From the NCBI RefSeq assembly GCF_018131015.1, contig NZ_JAFCJJ010000034.1:1-64000 (forward strand): DNA of 64,000 bases, read 5' to 3'. Below are positions 63,320-64,000 of the stretch, in pieces. The notes under the pieces were generated by a model. The model saw only the letters and a list, made by a program, of their open reading frames with translations, was not told the DNA's origin and made no database searches. Positions within the stretch are counted from its first letter, which is position 1. Each line of letters opens with the position of its first letter. The DNA comes from Bradyrhizobium diazoefficiens (GTDB lineage: Bacteria; Pseudomonadota; Alphaproteobacteria; Rhizobiales; Xanthobacteraceae). The translations under genes were made by a program, and so were the position numbers.

Positions 63320-64000
63320 ATGACGCGTCTTTCGCATCTCACCTTGCGCAATTTCCTGATCGCGCTCCACGACCTGCTGGCGACCGCGGCGGCGCTGTTC
63401 GTCGCCTTCTATCTGCGCTTCGAGGGCGGCGAGGGCTTCTTCGACCGCCTGCCGCTGCTGTTCCAGATCCTGCCCTATTTCCTCGCCTTCAGCGTGGTCG
63501 TGTTCTTCATCTTCAACCTGACCACGACGAAATGGCGCTTCATCTCGCTGCCCGACGCGCTGAACATCATCCGCGTCGCCACCGTGCTGACGGTTGCCCT
63601 GCTGGTGCTCGACTACATCTTCGTCGCCCCCAACGTCCGCGGCGCCTTCTTCCTCGGCAAGATGACGATCGTGCTGTATTGGTTCCTGGAGATCTCCTTT
63701 CTCGGCGCCTTGCGCTTCGCTTACCGCTACTTCCGCTACACGCGGGTGCGGCGCCATGCGCGGCACGAGGATGCCGCGCCGACGCTGCTGGTCGGCCGCG
63801 CGGCGGATGCCGAGGTGCTGCTCCGCGGCATCGAGAGCGGCGCGATCAAGCGCATCTGGCCGGTCGGCGTGGTGTCGCCGTCGAGCGCCGATCGCGGCCA
63901 GTTCATCCGCAACGTGCCGGTCCTCGGCGACATCGACGATTTCGAGGACGTCGTCGCCGACTTCGCCAAGCGCAACAAGGCGATCGGGCGCATCGTGATG
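63320..64000 (+). CDS. CapD/FlaA1-type polysaccharide biosynthesis protein (truncated by window end)
   Basis: The first 227 codons of a larger gene. About four membrane spans: IALHDLLATAAALFVAFYLR, LPYFLAFSVVVFFIFNL, VATVLTVALLVLDYIFV and MTIVLYWFLEISFLGALRFA. Then comes a nucleotide-binding-like start, APTLLVGRAADAEVLL, with VPVLGDIDDFEDVV. This is the N-terminal half of WbpM/CapD-like UDP-GlcNAc 4,6-dehydratases; the catalytic SDR domain should follow beyond 64000. The start is ATG 63320. Confidence 0.85.
   Translation, partial: MTRLSHLTLRNFLIALHDLLATAAALFVAFYLRFEGGEGFFDRLPLLFQILPYFLAFSVVVFFIFNLTTTKWRFISLPDALNIIRVATVLTVALLVLDYIFVAPNVRGAFFLGKMTIVLYWFLEISFLGALRFAYRYFRYTRVRRHARHEDAAPTLLVGRAADAEVLLRGIESGAIKRIWPVGVVSPSSADRGQFIRNVPVLGDIDDFEDVVADFAKRNKAIGRIVM

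Overview
The window is high-G+C alphaproteobacterial chromosome, most likely Bradyrhizobium or a close relative. This is inferred from strong G/C bias at third codon positions, two complete Liv-type ABC transporter sets, metK-ahcY, the palindromic intergenic repeats and the LPS heptose genes. No tRNA, rRNA or CRISPR array was found.

Region 1 (1-7.8 kb) is a decaying surface-polysaccharide (O-antigen type) cluster. It holds the 3' end of a GDP-L-fucose synthase gene, then a methyltransferase, a hexapeptide acyltransferase, two sugar epimerases and a glycosyltransferase. A broken gmd-fcl pair (GDP-fucose synthesis) and an apparently intact gmhB-like HAD phosphatase follow. Codon bias is weaker and G+C visibly lower than in the rest of the window.

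Region 2 (7.8-17.2 kb) looks like a worn integrated element. It has a YqaJ-type exonuclease gene overlapping an ERF-DUF968 annealase gene, a divergent HTH regulator, two further gmhB relics, a dead IS3-family copy, a large serine recombinase carrying a homing-endonuclease-associated repeat, and two orphan hypothetical genes. Housekeeping-like sequence resumes at 17.25 kb.

Region 3 (17.2-33.4 kb) holds a PaaK-like CoA ligase, an AGE-family epimerase and a complete livG-acyl-CoA synthetase-livH-livM-livK-livF operon. That operon is interrupted by a DUF559 gene lying inside 30-bp inverted repeats. Crp/Fnr and AraC regulators, a DoxX-like protein, an MFS transporter, uroporphyrinogen-III synthase, PurU and a small lipoprotein follow.

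Region 4 (33.4-47.2 kb) starts with a second liv operon (livK-H-M-G-F) followed closely by a MetE-like methyltransferase gene. A caspase-fold TPR protein and a retropepsin-like TPR protein are encoded next to each other. Divergent from them is an HTH-plus-methyltransferase-fold protein directly upstream of metK and ahcY, the S-adenosylmethionine cycle.

Region 5 (47.2-64 kb) has a flavin monooxygenase, a Tat-exported alpha/beta hydrolase, an LpxO-like hydroxylase, TauE/SafE and Spy/CpxP-like proteins, an FAH-family enzyme and an MsbA-like exporter. It ends in a compact LPS block: galE, a GT4 glycosyltransferase, waaF, hldD, hldE, an O-antigen ligase and the start of a CapD/FlaA1-type gene. The gmhB copy at 7.3 kb could supply the phosphatase step between the two activities of HldE, linking the first and last regions.
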